A DNA stretch of 45,168 nucleotides from Alphaproteobacteria bacterium CG_4_10_14_0_8_um_filter_37_21 (GTDB lineage Bacteria; Pseudomonadota; Alphaproteobacteria; Paracaedibacterales; UBA11393), in assembly GCA_002791835.1 (NCBI GenBank), contig PFNE01000049.1, positions 232 through 45,399 of the forward strand. Direction: 5' to 3'. The position numbers and the translations under genes are program-made. This document shows positions 1-7,834 of this stretch, piece by piece. The notes below the pieces were generated by a model. That model did not search any database. It saw only the letters and a program-made list of their open reading frames with translations, and was not told the origin of the DNA. The first letter of the stretch is position 1. Every line of letters begins with the position of its first letter.

Positions 1-114
1 GCTTGCAAAAGATCCTTTCCCAGATTTTTGCGGGGTAGGTGCGTTTAAGGTTTTAAGTTGAATGGTATCAGATGCTTTTTGGACCGCTTGATAGGCTTTA
101 ATCATACTAGGCAT
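1..114 (-). CDS. fliE: Flagellar hook-basal body protein FliE, N-terminal part (cut by window edge)
   Basis: FliE is the MS-ring/rod junction protein of the flagellar basal body. Only the first 38 codons are in the window, reading leftward and open to the edge. The peptide (MPSMIKAYQAVQKASDTIQL...) is a short amphipathic start compatible with FliE. The assignment rests mainly on position: it overlaps the end of flgC by 8 bp, and flgB-flgC-fliE is the standard gene order. A GGAG sequence lies 9 nt before the ATG. The family identity of such a short fragment is moderate, but the context is strong. Confidence 0.75.
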   Translation of the reverse strand, partial: MPSMIKAYQAVQKASDTIQLKTLNAPTPQKSGKGSFAS

Positions 115-595
115 TTTTTAAAACTCCGATTGTGCTTTGTAACATTTGAATAATTTTTTCAAATGCTTTTGTGGCTGCTTCGTGGCTGCGTGATGCATCA
201 CGCATGTCGGCCATTTCACCAACTGCTTGCACGTTTGATTCTAAAACAAACCCGTCCTTATCAGCACCTGGGTCACCCGGGCTATAAACCTTTTTTGGTG
301 GCGTCGTGTCATAGGCTATGCGTTTTACCCTGACAAGATTAACCCCCTTAGAAGTGTCGTAAAAATCTTGAAAGATAACTATTTTACGTCTGTAAGGCTG
401 TTCCCCAGGTTTGTTTGGTCTGGATTGGGCGTTACCAATGTTTTGTGTAATAGCAAGTGTTCGTTGGTTTTGCGCAATCATACCCGATGTTGCAACATAC
501 AAACCTTTTAACAAAGACCCGTTTGTTGGCATACCTTTTGATATTTGGGTATTCATCGCAGACATGCCTTTAATTGGACCCGATGGTATTGACAT
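107..595 (-). CDS. flgC: Flagellar basal-body rod protein FlgC
   Basis: FlgC is a proximal-rod protein of the flagellar basal body. The 162-residue product has the N-terminal rod/hook motif (LLKGLYVATSGMIAQNQR, with TQNIGNAQS following) and the C-terminal heptad region (SRSHEAATKAFEKIIQMLQ) typical of rod proteins. The start at 595 is chosen because a perfect AGGAG lies 5 nt upstream. A longer GTG start at 616 is possible but has no such site. The central region carries the FlgC-type VLESNVQAVGEMADMRDASR stretch. It is somewhat longer than the usual 135-140 residues because of an N-terminal extension of about 25 residues. It lies between flgB and fliE in a tight leftward operon. Confidence 0.93.
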   Translation of the reverse strand: MSIPSGPIKGMSAMNTQISKGMPTNGSLLKGLYVATSGMIAQNQRTLAITQNIGNAQSRPNKPGEQPYRRKIVIFQDFYDTSKGVNLVRVKRIAYDTTPPKKVYSPGDPGADKDGFVLESNVQAVGEMADMRDASRSHEAATKAFEKIIQMLQSTIGVLKNA

Positions 596-618
596 AAAGA
601 CTCCTGAAATATTCACTT

Positions 619-987
619 TTAACCGCTACGGCTAATTGCATATTTATATAATTTGTAGAAATTTGAAACGATATCAAGCAAGGCTTGATGATTTAAAGTA
701 TTATGATTCATTTCCATAATTTCCATCTCGCGCTCTATTTCTTTGTCTTCTGTTTTGATATCTTTTGCAGACAAATCTAGGGTATATTGTTGGGAATTTA
801 CAGAATCTTGATGTGAAAAATTAATTGTTTTTTGTTTTGCAATGTCGCGAAATGGTCGAATTTCCTGACGTTTTGCTCCGGGCATGTCTGCGCGTGCAAT
901 ATTTCCTGTTAAAACCTCCGAACGTTTGTTAAGATATTGTAACCGCTGGTGAATTAAAGATGTAAGTGATGTGTGTAAAATATTCAT
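619..987 (-). CDS. flgB: Flagellar basal-body rod protein FlgB
   Basis: FlgB is another proximal-rod subunit. The product is 122 residues, close to the usual 125-135. It carries the N-terminal rod motif (NKRSEVLTGNIARADMPGAK) and the C-terminal 'MEMNHNTLNHQALLDIVSNF' helix that packs in the rod. It is the first gene of the leftward flgB-flgC-fliE operon and is divergent from csrA, with a 74-bp gap. The ribosome-binding site is weak. A TTAA-N7-TTAA box lies about 48 bp upstream of the start codon, which suggests CtrA control of the operon. Confidence 0.94.
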   Translation of the reverse strand: MNILHTSLTSLIHQRLQYLNKRSEVLTGNIARADMPGAKRQEIRPFRDIAKQKTINFSHQDSVNSQQYTLDLSAKDIKTEDKEIEREMEIMEMNHNTLNHQALLDIVSNFYKLYKYAISRSG

Positions 988-1012
988 GGATCATAATTTT
1001 CTTGCATATATA

Positions 1013-1050
1013 ATTCTAGGATGCTTTAATTTAATTAAATTTTTATTAAC
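1013..1050 (-). promoter_or_regulatory. Candidate CtrA box and promoter for the flgB operon
   Basis: TTAA (1035-1038), seven bases, TTAAC (1046-1050) is an exact match to the CtrA consensus. Read leftward, a TAGAAT hexamer at 1018-1013 lies 16 bp beyond the inner TTAA half-site, which suits a box overlapping the -35 of a sigma-70-like promoter. CtrA control of early flagellar genes is established in Caulobacter. Here it is inferred from the motif alone, and the box also sits just upstream of csrA. Confidence 0.45.
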
Positions 1051-1061
1051 AGGGATGAATA

Positions 1062-1358
1062 ATGCTATTTTTAACAAGAAAACTTGGTGAAGCAATTATT
1101 GTAAACAATGATATTGAAATTACGGTACAAGAAATTACAGGTTCTAAAGTGAAACTTGGCATTGTGTACCCAAAGACAGCCAGCGTTTTGCGTAAAGAAA
1201 TTTTTGATCGCATCCAACAAGAAAACGAATCTGCAACAGTTAATGCAGAAGCCCTACAAGATGCTATACGAACACATAAAAAATCTCCCGAAATGGAATA
1301 TGGTGACGATGCATCCAACTTAGAAAGCATGATTAGAAAACAAGTCGTAAACGCATAA
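1062..1358 (+). CDS. csrA: Carbon storage regulator CsrA with C-terminal extension
   Basis: CsrA is a small RNA-binding dimer that represses or stabilises mRNAs by binding GGA motifs near ribosome-binding sites. It often controls motility. Residues 1-55 follow the family closely: MLFLTRKLGEAIIVNNDIEI, then the GSKVKLGI strand and the VLRKEIFDRIQQEN end. The protein has 98 residues, against about 60-75 for the usual family member. The extra 35 residues are charged, have no clear motif, and may be a lineage-specific tail. GGGA lies upstream of the ATG. Its position facing flgB matches the csrA-flagella association known in many bacteria. Confidence 0.93.
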   Translation: MLFLTRKLGEAIIVNNDIEITVQEITGSKVKLGIVYPKTASVLRKEIFDRIQQENESATVNAEALQDAIRTHKKSPEMEYGDDASNLESMIRKQVVNA

Positions 1359-1460
1359 TATTTTTGTTAAAGCGTTTAAATAATATGGCAGGAGTGGCAT
1401 ACTAGTGTTAGTAATTTAAGATCATTAAACATCTAGCACCTTAAGATAAGGAACCATTTT

Positions 1461-2102
1461 ATGAACGTTGTTACATTAAAAGTATCTCCACAAGAAAAAA
1501 AGAAATCTTTAAAAACCGGTATTTTTATAGGGTTTTTTATTTTCTTATGTTATCACGTTTACAGCTATGTAAACTTTACCTATTTTCACGAAAAAACCGC
1601 TCAGTCCAGCCCGCTGTCGTTAGCTGACATAAATTATATTCCCTTCACAAGTGGTTACGACCTACCAACTGCTTCCTTTACATTCTATACAAAAAACGAT
1701 AAGGGCGCACTTCAAGCAGCAGAAAAATCCTTAAAAGATCTCGTTGGCAAACCTATGATTATTCATATGTGGGCTACTTGGTGCCCCCCGTGTGTGGAAG
1801 AAATGCCTTTATATAATAAATTTGCTGGTAGCGTAAATGGTAACATTCAAAATCTGGCTATTATGTCTGGCCAAGTTGTTTTGGATGATGTTGAAGCATT
1901 TTATAAACAGAAAAACCTAGACAATTTATCCATTATTACAGATGAAAAAAGCGTGATTTTGTCTGGTTATAAATTAAGCAGCTTGCCAACAACTATTTTT
2001 GTGAATGCAAAAGGAAAACCTTTAGGTTTTATCGTAGGGCCAGTTTCATGGGATGATAAAGATGTTGTTGAGCTTGTTCAACGCATTTTAGAAGGGGAAT
2101 AA
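1461..2102 (+). CDS. Membrane-anchored TlpA/ResA-family thioredoxin
   Basis: Periplasmic thiol-disulfide oxidoreductase, 213 residues. Residues 18-38 form an N-terminal membrane anchor and the thioredoxin fold follows. The active site is WCPPC at 107-111, preceded by the IIHMWAT strand and followed by EEMPLYNKF, which is typical of TlpA/ResA/DsbE proteins. A later SLPTT provides the cis-proline. Such proteins reduce apocytochrome c or copper-assembly proteins; which one cannot be told from sequence. AAGGA precedes the ATG with 8-nt spacing. The next gene, a degraded cytochrome b561, starts 6 bp downstream, so the two were probably co-transcribed. Confidence 0.85.
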   Translation: MNVVTLKVSPQEKKKSLKTGIFIGFFIFLCYHVYSYVNFTYFHEKTAQSSPLSLADINYIPFTSGYDLPTASFTFYTKNDKGALQAAEKSLKDLVGKPMIIHMWATWCPPCVEEMPLYNKFAGSVNGNIQNLAIMSGQVVLDDVEAFYKQKNLDNLSIITDEKSVILSGYKLSSLPTTIFVNAKGKPLGFIVGPVSWDDKDVVELVQRILEGE

Positions 2103-2108
2103 AACCAG

Positions 2109-2554
2109 ATGCCTTCTGCAAAAAGTTATACATCAACATTAAAATTTCTACATTGGTTTATGGCAATTGCCATTATTGGATTATTCATTGCTGGCTATGT
2201 GATGACAAGTATGGCGCCTAGTGAATTAAAATGGGCAACATACGGCATGCATAAATCCTTAGGATTTGTCATGCTTGTATTGCTATTTGTTAGACTTCTA
2301 TCACGCATGTTGCGCTCACCTAAAATTAAATCTCATAGTATATCTGCAGTTCATCACTTCCTTATTAAAATAAGTGTGCCTGTTTTATACTTGGTTATTT
2401 TATGCATGACACTAAGTGGTTTTGTTATGTCAGACGCAGGGGGTTATGGAATTAACTTATTTAGCTTATATGAACTTCCTTTATTGTTGCCGCATTGTAT
2501 CATCATTTTGTTTTGAAAGATGATACACTAAAACGTATGATGCCAAGTAAATAG
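2109..2554 (+). pseudogene. Cytochrome b561 family protein, disrupted by an internal deletion and frameshift
   Basis: Cytochrome b561 proteins are four-helix di-haem membrane proteins of about 175 residues. The reading frame from 2109 gives helices 1-3 with candidate haem histidines H15 and H48, then hits a stop at 2514-2516 after 135 residues. The typical C-terminus is present in another frame: from 2486 to 2554 the sequence reads VAALYHHFVLKDDTLKRMMP plus SK and a stop. The segment that normally links the two halves, about 30-35 residues with the fourth helix and its haem histidine, is missing, and the junction near 2480 is out of frame. The gene is therefore broken by a deletion whose length is not a multiple of three. 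Loss of the last haem ligand argues against a functional short form. Confidence 0.8.
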
Positions 2555-2563
2555 TTTCATCAT

Positions 2564-2653
2564 GGAGGAGTGCCAGAGCGGTTGAATGGGGCAGTCTCGA
2601 AAACTGTTGTGCAGGCAACTGTACCGTGGGTTCGAATCCCACCTCCTCCTCCA
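2564..2653 (+). tRNA. tRNA-Ser(CGA)
   Basis: A complete 90-nt class II tRNA. The acceptor GGAGGAG (2564-2570) pairs with CTCCTCC (2643-2649). The anticodon loop CTCGAAA gives anticodon CGA, reading TCG. The T arm is GTGGG-TTCGAAT-CCCAC, there is a long variable arm, and CCA is encoded at 2651-2653. The discriminator base appears to be T (2650), where serine tRNAs usually have G. The gene starts 10 bp after the remnant of the cytochrome b561 gene. Confidence 0.95.
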
Positions 2654-2844
2654 CTCATATTATTATATTTAGGTGTACGTAAGGTGCATGCATGCCTTCT
2701 TCCCTCTATTCTGTTTTTAATGACGGCAAAAAAACCTTACAATATTTAGGAATAAATGTTGATTGAAGTGCGCATGAAAAAAAGTTGCACAATGTTGATA
2801 AAAATGTTATTTTACATTGATACAGATGAAGATTATTAAGTGCT

Positions 2845-3318
2845 TTGGATATTTTACAAAAAATTGAGGAACATATAGAAGAACCATACCGTTTAGAAGG
2901 GTATGAGGCTATTCGTGTGCAAATAACTGGCGTGAAGCATAAAACACTTCAGATTATGATTGACCGACTAGATGGCGCTGAAATCACACTAGAAGACTGT
3001 ACAAAAGTCAGTCGGTTAACGTCAATATTATTAGATCAAATTGATCCAATAGAGCAGAACTATAGTTTGGAAATGTCTTCTGCTGGTATGGAGCGTCCAC
3101 TAACAAAACCGCACCATTTTATTAAAAATGTTGGCAAGAAAGTAACTTTAAACACACATACTTTAATAAAAAGCCGAAAAAAATACGTGGGAATGTTGGC
3201 ACGCGCTGATGAACATGGTATCAATTTAGTTGTACCTGAAGAATTGGTTGATGGCAGTTTAGATGTTGATCTGTTATACTCTAATATTAAAAATGCAAAA
3301 ATAAAACCTGAATTTTAA
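2845..3318 (+). CDS. rimP: Ribosome maturation factor RimP
   Basis: RimP assists 30S subunit maturation. The 157-residue product has the family layout: an N-terminal alpha/beta domain with KTLQIMIDRLDGAEITLEDC and VSRLTSILLDQIDPIEQNYS, the hallmark LEMSSAGMERPLTKPHHF, then a C-terminal SH3-like barrel. The start is a TTG: an in-frame TGA at 2827 rules out a longer form, and no ATG or GTG lies between. There is no good ribosome-binding site. nusA begins 14 bp after the stop, reproducing the standard rimP-nusA-infB order. Confidence 0.95.
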   Translation: MDILQKIEEHIEEPYRLEGYEAIRVQITGVKHKTLQIMIDRLDGAEITLEDCTKVSRLTSILLDQIDPIEQNYSLEMSSAGMERPLTKPHHFIKNVGKKVTLNTHTLIKSRKKYVGMLARADEHGINLVVPEELVDGSLDVDLLYSNIKNAKIKPEF

Positions 3319-3332
3319 ACGAGGACATAGTC

Positions 3333-4886
3333 TTGGCAAGCAGAAGATTAAATACATTAGAGTCAAAAATTGACGCACAAAAAAATCATAGAAATGAATT
3401 TTTAAGTGTGGCAGATATGGTTGCGCGTGAAAAGGGCATTGAAAAAGAGCAAGTTTTGGATGCTATGCAACAGGCTATACAGCGTGCTGCTAGAACAAAA
3501 TATGGTCCAGAGTATGATATTCGGGCGTGTATCGATATCACAACGGGTGACTTAACTTTACTTAAGGTTATGACCGTTGTTGATGCAGTTGAAGACGAAC
3601 GCACCCAATTAAACACGAAAGATGCGCGCATAAAATGTGCAGAGGCGCAAATTGGTGATGAATTAGAAGAAGAACTGCCACCAATCAGCTTTGGCCGCAT
3701 TGCAGCACAAGCGGCACGCCAAGTTATTTTTCAAAAAGTTCGTGGCGCTGAACGTGAACGTCAGCAAGAAAACTTGCAAGACAAAGTAGGTTATATTATT
3801 AGCGGTACAGTAAAGCGCATTGAATATGGCAACGTAATTGTTGATCTTGGTCAAGCTGAAGGTGTCATTAGACGTGATGATCTTATTCCACGCGAAACAT
3901 TTAGGCCAGATGACCGTGTTAAGGCTGTGCTCACAAAACTAAACACAGAAGCGCGCGGACCAATTGCTTGCTTGTCAAGAATTGATCCTTTGATGATGGC
4001 ACGTTTATTTGAACAAGAAGTGCCTGAAATTTATGAAGGTGCCATTGAAATTAAATCAGTAGCACGTGACCCAGGAAGCCGGGCAAAAATGTCTGTTCAC
4101 ACAACAGATGAAACATTAGATCCTGTTGGTTCTTGTGTTGGTGTTCGTGGTTCTCGTGTTCAGTCAGTGATAGATGAACTTCAAGGTGAAAAAGTTGATA
4201 TCATTATGTGGTCTGAAGATGTGGCCGCTTATATTGTGAACGCACTGCAGCCTGCAGAAGTTGCCAAAGTTGTGATAGATGAAGAAAAAAATCAAGTTGA
4301 TGTGATTGTTGCAGAAGATCAGTTAAGTCTTGCTATTGGTCGTCGTGGACAAAACGTGCGTTTAGCTAGCATCCTAACAGGATGGCGTATTGATATCTTA
4401 ACGGAAGAAGAAGAAGTGACGCGCCGCTTAAAAGAAAGCGAAGCTCAAATCAAGTTATTCCAAGATGATTTAGATGTTGACGAAATGCTTGCACAATTAT
4501 TATGCAACGAAGGATTTACAACTATTGATGAAGTTGCTTATATTGATTTGTCTGAATTCACAGCGATTGAAGGTTTTGATGAAGATCTAGCATTAGAATT
4601 GCAAAAACGTGCACTTGAAGCAGTTGAACGTAATCACAAAAAAATCAATACTCAAATTAAAAAGTTAAAGGTAGATCAGCAACTTGTTGATCTTGTCGAA
4701 AAGTCTGAATTTTTAGATTTAAACACTTTAGACATTTTCATGAGCAATCAAGTGATTACTCTTGATGATTTAGCAGAACTATCTAGCGATGAACTGATAG
4801 AACTTCTTGGGACTAATAGTTTGTCACAAGAATGCGCTAACGATATTATTATGGACGCCCGTAAACATTGGTTTACAGGAAATTAG
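3333..4886 (+). CDS. nusA: Transcription termination/antitermination protein NusA
   Basis: NusA binds RNA polymerase and modulates pausing, termination and antitermination. The 517 residues contain the N-terminal polymerase-binding domain (FLSVADMVAREKGI...), an S1 domain (about 150-220, GYIISGTVKRIEYGNVIVDL), two KH domains with GVRGSRVQSVIDEL and LAIGRRGQNVRLAS, and two C-terminal helix-hairpin repeats as in other proteobacteria. The start is TTG at 3333, supported by GAGGA 7 nt upstream. The N-terminus carries about 20 extra residues before the usual NusA beginning. Second gene of the rimP-nusA-infB cluster; a ylxR gene, often present between nusA and infB in alphaproteobacteria, is absent. 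Confidence 0.97.
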   Translation: MASRRLNTLESKIDAQKNHRNEFLSVADMVAREKGIEKEQVLDAMQQAIQRAARTKYGPEYDIRACIDITTGDLTLLKVMTVVDAVEDERTQLNTKDARIKCAEAQIGDELEEELPPISFGRIAAQAARQVIFQKVRGAERERQQENLQDKVGYIISGTVKRIEYGNVIVDLGQAEGVIRRDDLIPRETFRPDDRVKAVLTKLNTEARGPIACLSRIDPLMMARLFEQEVPEIYEGAIEIKSVARDPGSRAKMSVHTTDETLDPVGSCVGVRGSRVQSVIDELQGEKVDIIMWSEDVAAYIVNALQPAEVAKVVIDEEKNQVDVIVAEDQLSLAIGRRGQNVRLASILTGWRIDILTEEEEVTRRLKESEAQIKLFQDDLDVDEMLAQLLCNEGFTTIDEVAYIDLSEFTAIEGFDEDLALELQKRALEAVERNHKKINTQIKKLKVDQQLVDLVEKSEFLDLNTLDIFMSNQVITLDDLAELSSDELIELLGTNSLSQECANDIIMDARKHWFTGN

Positions 4887-4908
4887 AAGATAGAAAGTAG
4901 GTTTTTCA

Positions 4909-7449
4909 ATGTCTGATACAGTTGAAAAAAAAACGACAATAACAACTGAAGATAAGAAGACAAGCACATTAAGTGCTGGTAAAACTTTATCTGTGAAAAT
5001 GCCGACTTCTTCTAGTGGTAGTTCATCGAACAAAACTGTTTCTGTTCAAGTTAAACGGCGTCGTGTTGTTAGTACGTCGACTGCTCATAAGTCCTCTCAT
5101 TTGCTGTCTAAAAACAAGCAAACCAAAGGAACTGGTCTTTCAGGCGGTGAATTCGATGCGCGCATGAAAGCTGTTCAAGAAGCCCAGAAAAATTCAAAAG
5201 CAGACGCTGAGCAAAAGCAAAAACGTGAAGCCGATCTTAATAGACTCCGTCAAGAACAACAGTCTATCTTAAAAAACGATGTTGTTAAAAAGCAGGATGT
5301 TGTAGAGGAAAAAACGACAACGGATAGCGATGCTCATGTTGTGGAGAAAAATGTAGATCCAGACACAGCCGCAGCATCAATTCCAGTTCCAGAAGAACAT
5401 CAAAAAAACACGGCAAAATCTAGAAAAGATCATACAACATCACGTGCAGCAGAAGACAACAAACGCAGTACAGTAACATACCGTGTTGCGGCCCCTGTTA
5501 AAAAAACAGTTCCCCAACCTGAGCGAAAAACCCAAGTAGTACAAAAGAATGGCCCAAAAAAGTTTTCAGCACAACAACTGAACCGCGTTCTAGATGATAA
5601 TTATGAAGAAAAAGGTCGTTCTTTAGCATCCGTTAAAAGATACCGCGAAAAAATTGTTAAACAAGCTTTTAACGTTGAAGATGGTTCAAAAGTTGTTCGC
5701 GAAGTTATTATCCCTGAAACAATTCTTGTTGGTGACCTTGCAAGCCGTATGGCTGTTCGTTCTGGTGATGTTATTAAAGAATTGATGAAACTTGGTATGA
5801 TGGTCACCATTAACCAAGCTATTGATGCAGATACAGCCGAACTAATTTGTAATGAATTTGGCCACACGCCAAAACGTGTCAGTGATGATGACATGGAAAC
5901 TGATATCTTGGGCATGGAAGATAAAGATACTGATTTAATGCCACGCGCGCCTGTTGTAACGATTATGGGTCACGTTGATCATGGTAAAACGTCGTTGCTT
6001 GATGCCTTGCGTCAAACAGACGTTGTTGCTGGTGAAGCTGGCGGTATTACACAGCATATTGGTGCTTATCAAATTACATTAACGAATAAACAAAAAATAA
6101 CTTTTATTGATACACCTGGACACGCAGCTTTTAGTGAAATGCGCTCTCGTGGTGCCAATACGACAGACATTGTTGTGCTTGTTGTTGCTGCTGATGATGG
6201 CATTAAAGAACAAACCATAGAAGCACTTAACCATGCAAAAGCTGCTAAAGTGCCAATTATTATTGCTATTAATAAAATAGATAAGCCTGATGCAAATTCA
6301 CAAAAAATTCGTAATGCGTTAATGAGCCATGATATTTTGTTAGAAGATTTTGGTGGCGAAATTATGGGTATTGATGTATCAGCTAAAACCAAACTAAATC
6401 TAGATAAATTAGAAGAAGCCATACTTTTACAAGCTGAATTTTTAGAATTAAAAGCAAACCCAAATCGTTCTGCCCATGGTGCAATTATTGAAGCACGTGT
6501 AGATAAAGGTCGTGGAATTGTCTCCACTGTTCTTGTGCAAAATGGCACGCTAAAAGTTGGTGACATTTTTGTTGCTGGGGCTGAATGGGGTAAAGTTCGT
6601 GCCTTAAATGATGATAAAGGCCGTATCATAAAAGAAGGTCTTCCTTCTATGCCAGTTGAGGTTCTTGGGTTTAACGGTGTTCCAGTTGCTGGTGATGAAT
6701 TAATTGTTGTCGCCGGTGAAAGCCAAGCGAGAGAAATTACAGAACGCCGTGTTGCGAAAAAACGCGCAGCTGAATCTGTTGTTTGCCAAAAAACAAATAT
6801 GGAAAAATTGATGGGGGCAATTGCTGCCGGAGAAGCTAAGGAATTAAATGTTGTCATTAAGGCTGATGTTCACGGTTCGCTAGAAGCTATCCATGCCAGT
6901 TTACAAAAGCTTTCAACAGACGAGATTTCTGTCCGTCTTTTGCATGGCGGTGTTGGTGCTATTAATGAAAGTGATATTACACTTGCACGTGCCTCTGGCG
7001 GTATTGTTTTAGGCTTTAATGTTAGGGCCAACCCACAAGCACGCGAGGCTGCACGTCGCGATACGATCGACATACGGTACTATTCTATCATCTATAACTT
7101 AATAGATGATATTAAAGCCGTTATGGGCGGCTTGCTAGCGCCAACCTTGCGTGAAAAATACCTAGGTAAAGCAGAAATTCGCGAAGTCTTTAAAGTGCCA
7201 CGTGCTGGTAAAGCTGCAGGTTGTATGATAACAGAAGGTATTGTAAAACGTGGTTCTGGTGTTCGCTTGCTTCGTGATAACGTTGTTGTTCATGAAGGTA
7301 CATTAAAATCACTTCGTCGCTTTAAAGATGAAGTTAAAGAAGTGAAAAGTGGTTTTGAATGTGGTATGTCTTTTGAAAACTATCAAGATATTAAAAATGG
7401 CGATATGATTGAGTGTTTTGAAATGGAAAGCATCGCAAGAGAGCTTTAA
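4909..7449 (+). CDS. infB: Translation initiation factor IF-2
   Basis: IF-2 is the GTPase that brings initiator tRNA to the ribosome. The 846-residue product has a low-complexity, charged N-terminal half (residues 1-230, lysine/glutamate/serine rich with SVQVKRRRVV, typical of alphaproteobacteria), the IF2-N fold (about 265-325), then the G domain with G1 GHVDHGKT at 354-361, DTPGHAAF (G3) and NKIDKPDA (G4). Domains II-IV complete the usual C-terminal half, with the initiator-binding C2 domain ending in GDMIECFEMESIAREL. It starts 22 bp after nusA. The gene after it is not rbfA, so the operon ends here or was broken. Confidence 0.97.
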   Translation: MSDTVEKKTTITTEDKKTSTLSAGKTLSVKMPTSSSGSSSNKTVSVQVKRRRVVSTSTAHKSSHLLSKNKQTKGTGLSGGEFDARMKAVQEAQKNSKADAEQKQKREADLNRLRQEQQSILKNDVVKKQDVVEEKTTTDSDAHVVEKNVDPDTAAASIPVPEEHQKNTAKSRKDHTTSRAAEDNKRSTVTYRVAAPVKKTVPQPERKTQVVQKNGPKKFSAQQLNRVLDDNYEEKGRSLASVKRYREKIVKQAFNVEDGSKVVREVIIPETILVGDLASRMAVRSGDVIKELMKLGMMVTINQAIDADTAELICNEFGHTPKRVSDDDMETDILGMEDKDTDLMPRAPVVTIMGHVDHGKTSLLDALRQTDVVAGEAGGITQHIGAYQITLTNKQKITFIDTPGHAAFSEMRSRGANTTDIVVLVVAADDGIKEQTIEALNHAKAAKVPIIIAINKIDKPDANSQKIRNALMSHDILLEDFGGEIMGIDVSAKTKLNLDKLEEAILLQAEFLELKANPNRSAHGAIIEARVDKGRGIVSTVLVQNGTLKVGDIFVAGAEWGKVRALNDDKGRIIKEGLPSMPVEVLGFNGVPVAGDELIVVAGESQAREITERRVAKKRAAESVVCQKTNMEKLMGAIAAGEAKELNVVIKADVHGSLEAIHASLQKLSTDEISVRLLHGGVGAINESDITLARASGGIVLGFNVRANPQAREAARRDTIDIRYYSIIYNLIDDIKAVMGGLLAPTLREKYLGKAEIREVFKVPRAGKAAGCMITEGIVKRGSGVRLLRDNVVVHEGTLKSLRRFKDEVKEVKSGFECGMSFENYQDIKNGDMIECFEMESIAREL

Positions 7450-7834
7450 TTAAATTGACGAACACGCTTGTAAATTGCAATAAAGTGTACGTTTTTTTAT
7501 ATGTTCTTGGCTTTTAAAGGGGCCTTTTACACATACCCATTTATTGATTTTCTTTCAGTCTGTTTTTTTGGTCGTAAATAAACCCATGTGTGTGGGCTGC
7601 TAAACATGAGTGCCGTATAACGGAGCATATTTTAACTTTTCTTATATTGTTCCTCTAAATAGAAGTGTTCATTATCGATCATAATAACACTTTTATAAAA
7701 ATTTTTTGGTCTGATTTTTTGCACTATTTCGCGGCGAAAATAATTTTTTTTACATGCGCTGTATATAATTCAAAATTTGCCAAATACCTTAAAAGGGTTA
7801 TAGACTATGGACATTCATTTAAGTGTAAAAGAAC
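7450..7834 (+). other. Intergenic region between infB and tkt
   Basis: No gene or tRNA was found in these 385 bases. Short weak hairpins are visible (for example CCGT-ATA-ACGG near 7613-7623, and TTTCG-CGG-CGAAA near 7727-7739 followed by an A/T-rich stretch with eight Ts), but none is a convincing terminator. A TATAAT at 7764-7769 is a likely -10 for tkt, without a recognisable -35. In many proteobacteria rbfA, truB and rpsO follow infB; no remnant of them was seen here. Confidence 0.4.

Noticed and set aside
6069-6857. 262-codon minus-strand frame inside infB
   Set aside because: It is antisense to the highly conserved G domain of IF-2 and has no recognisable product or start signal.
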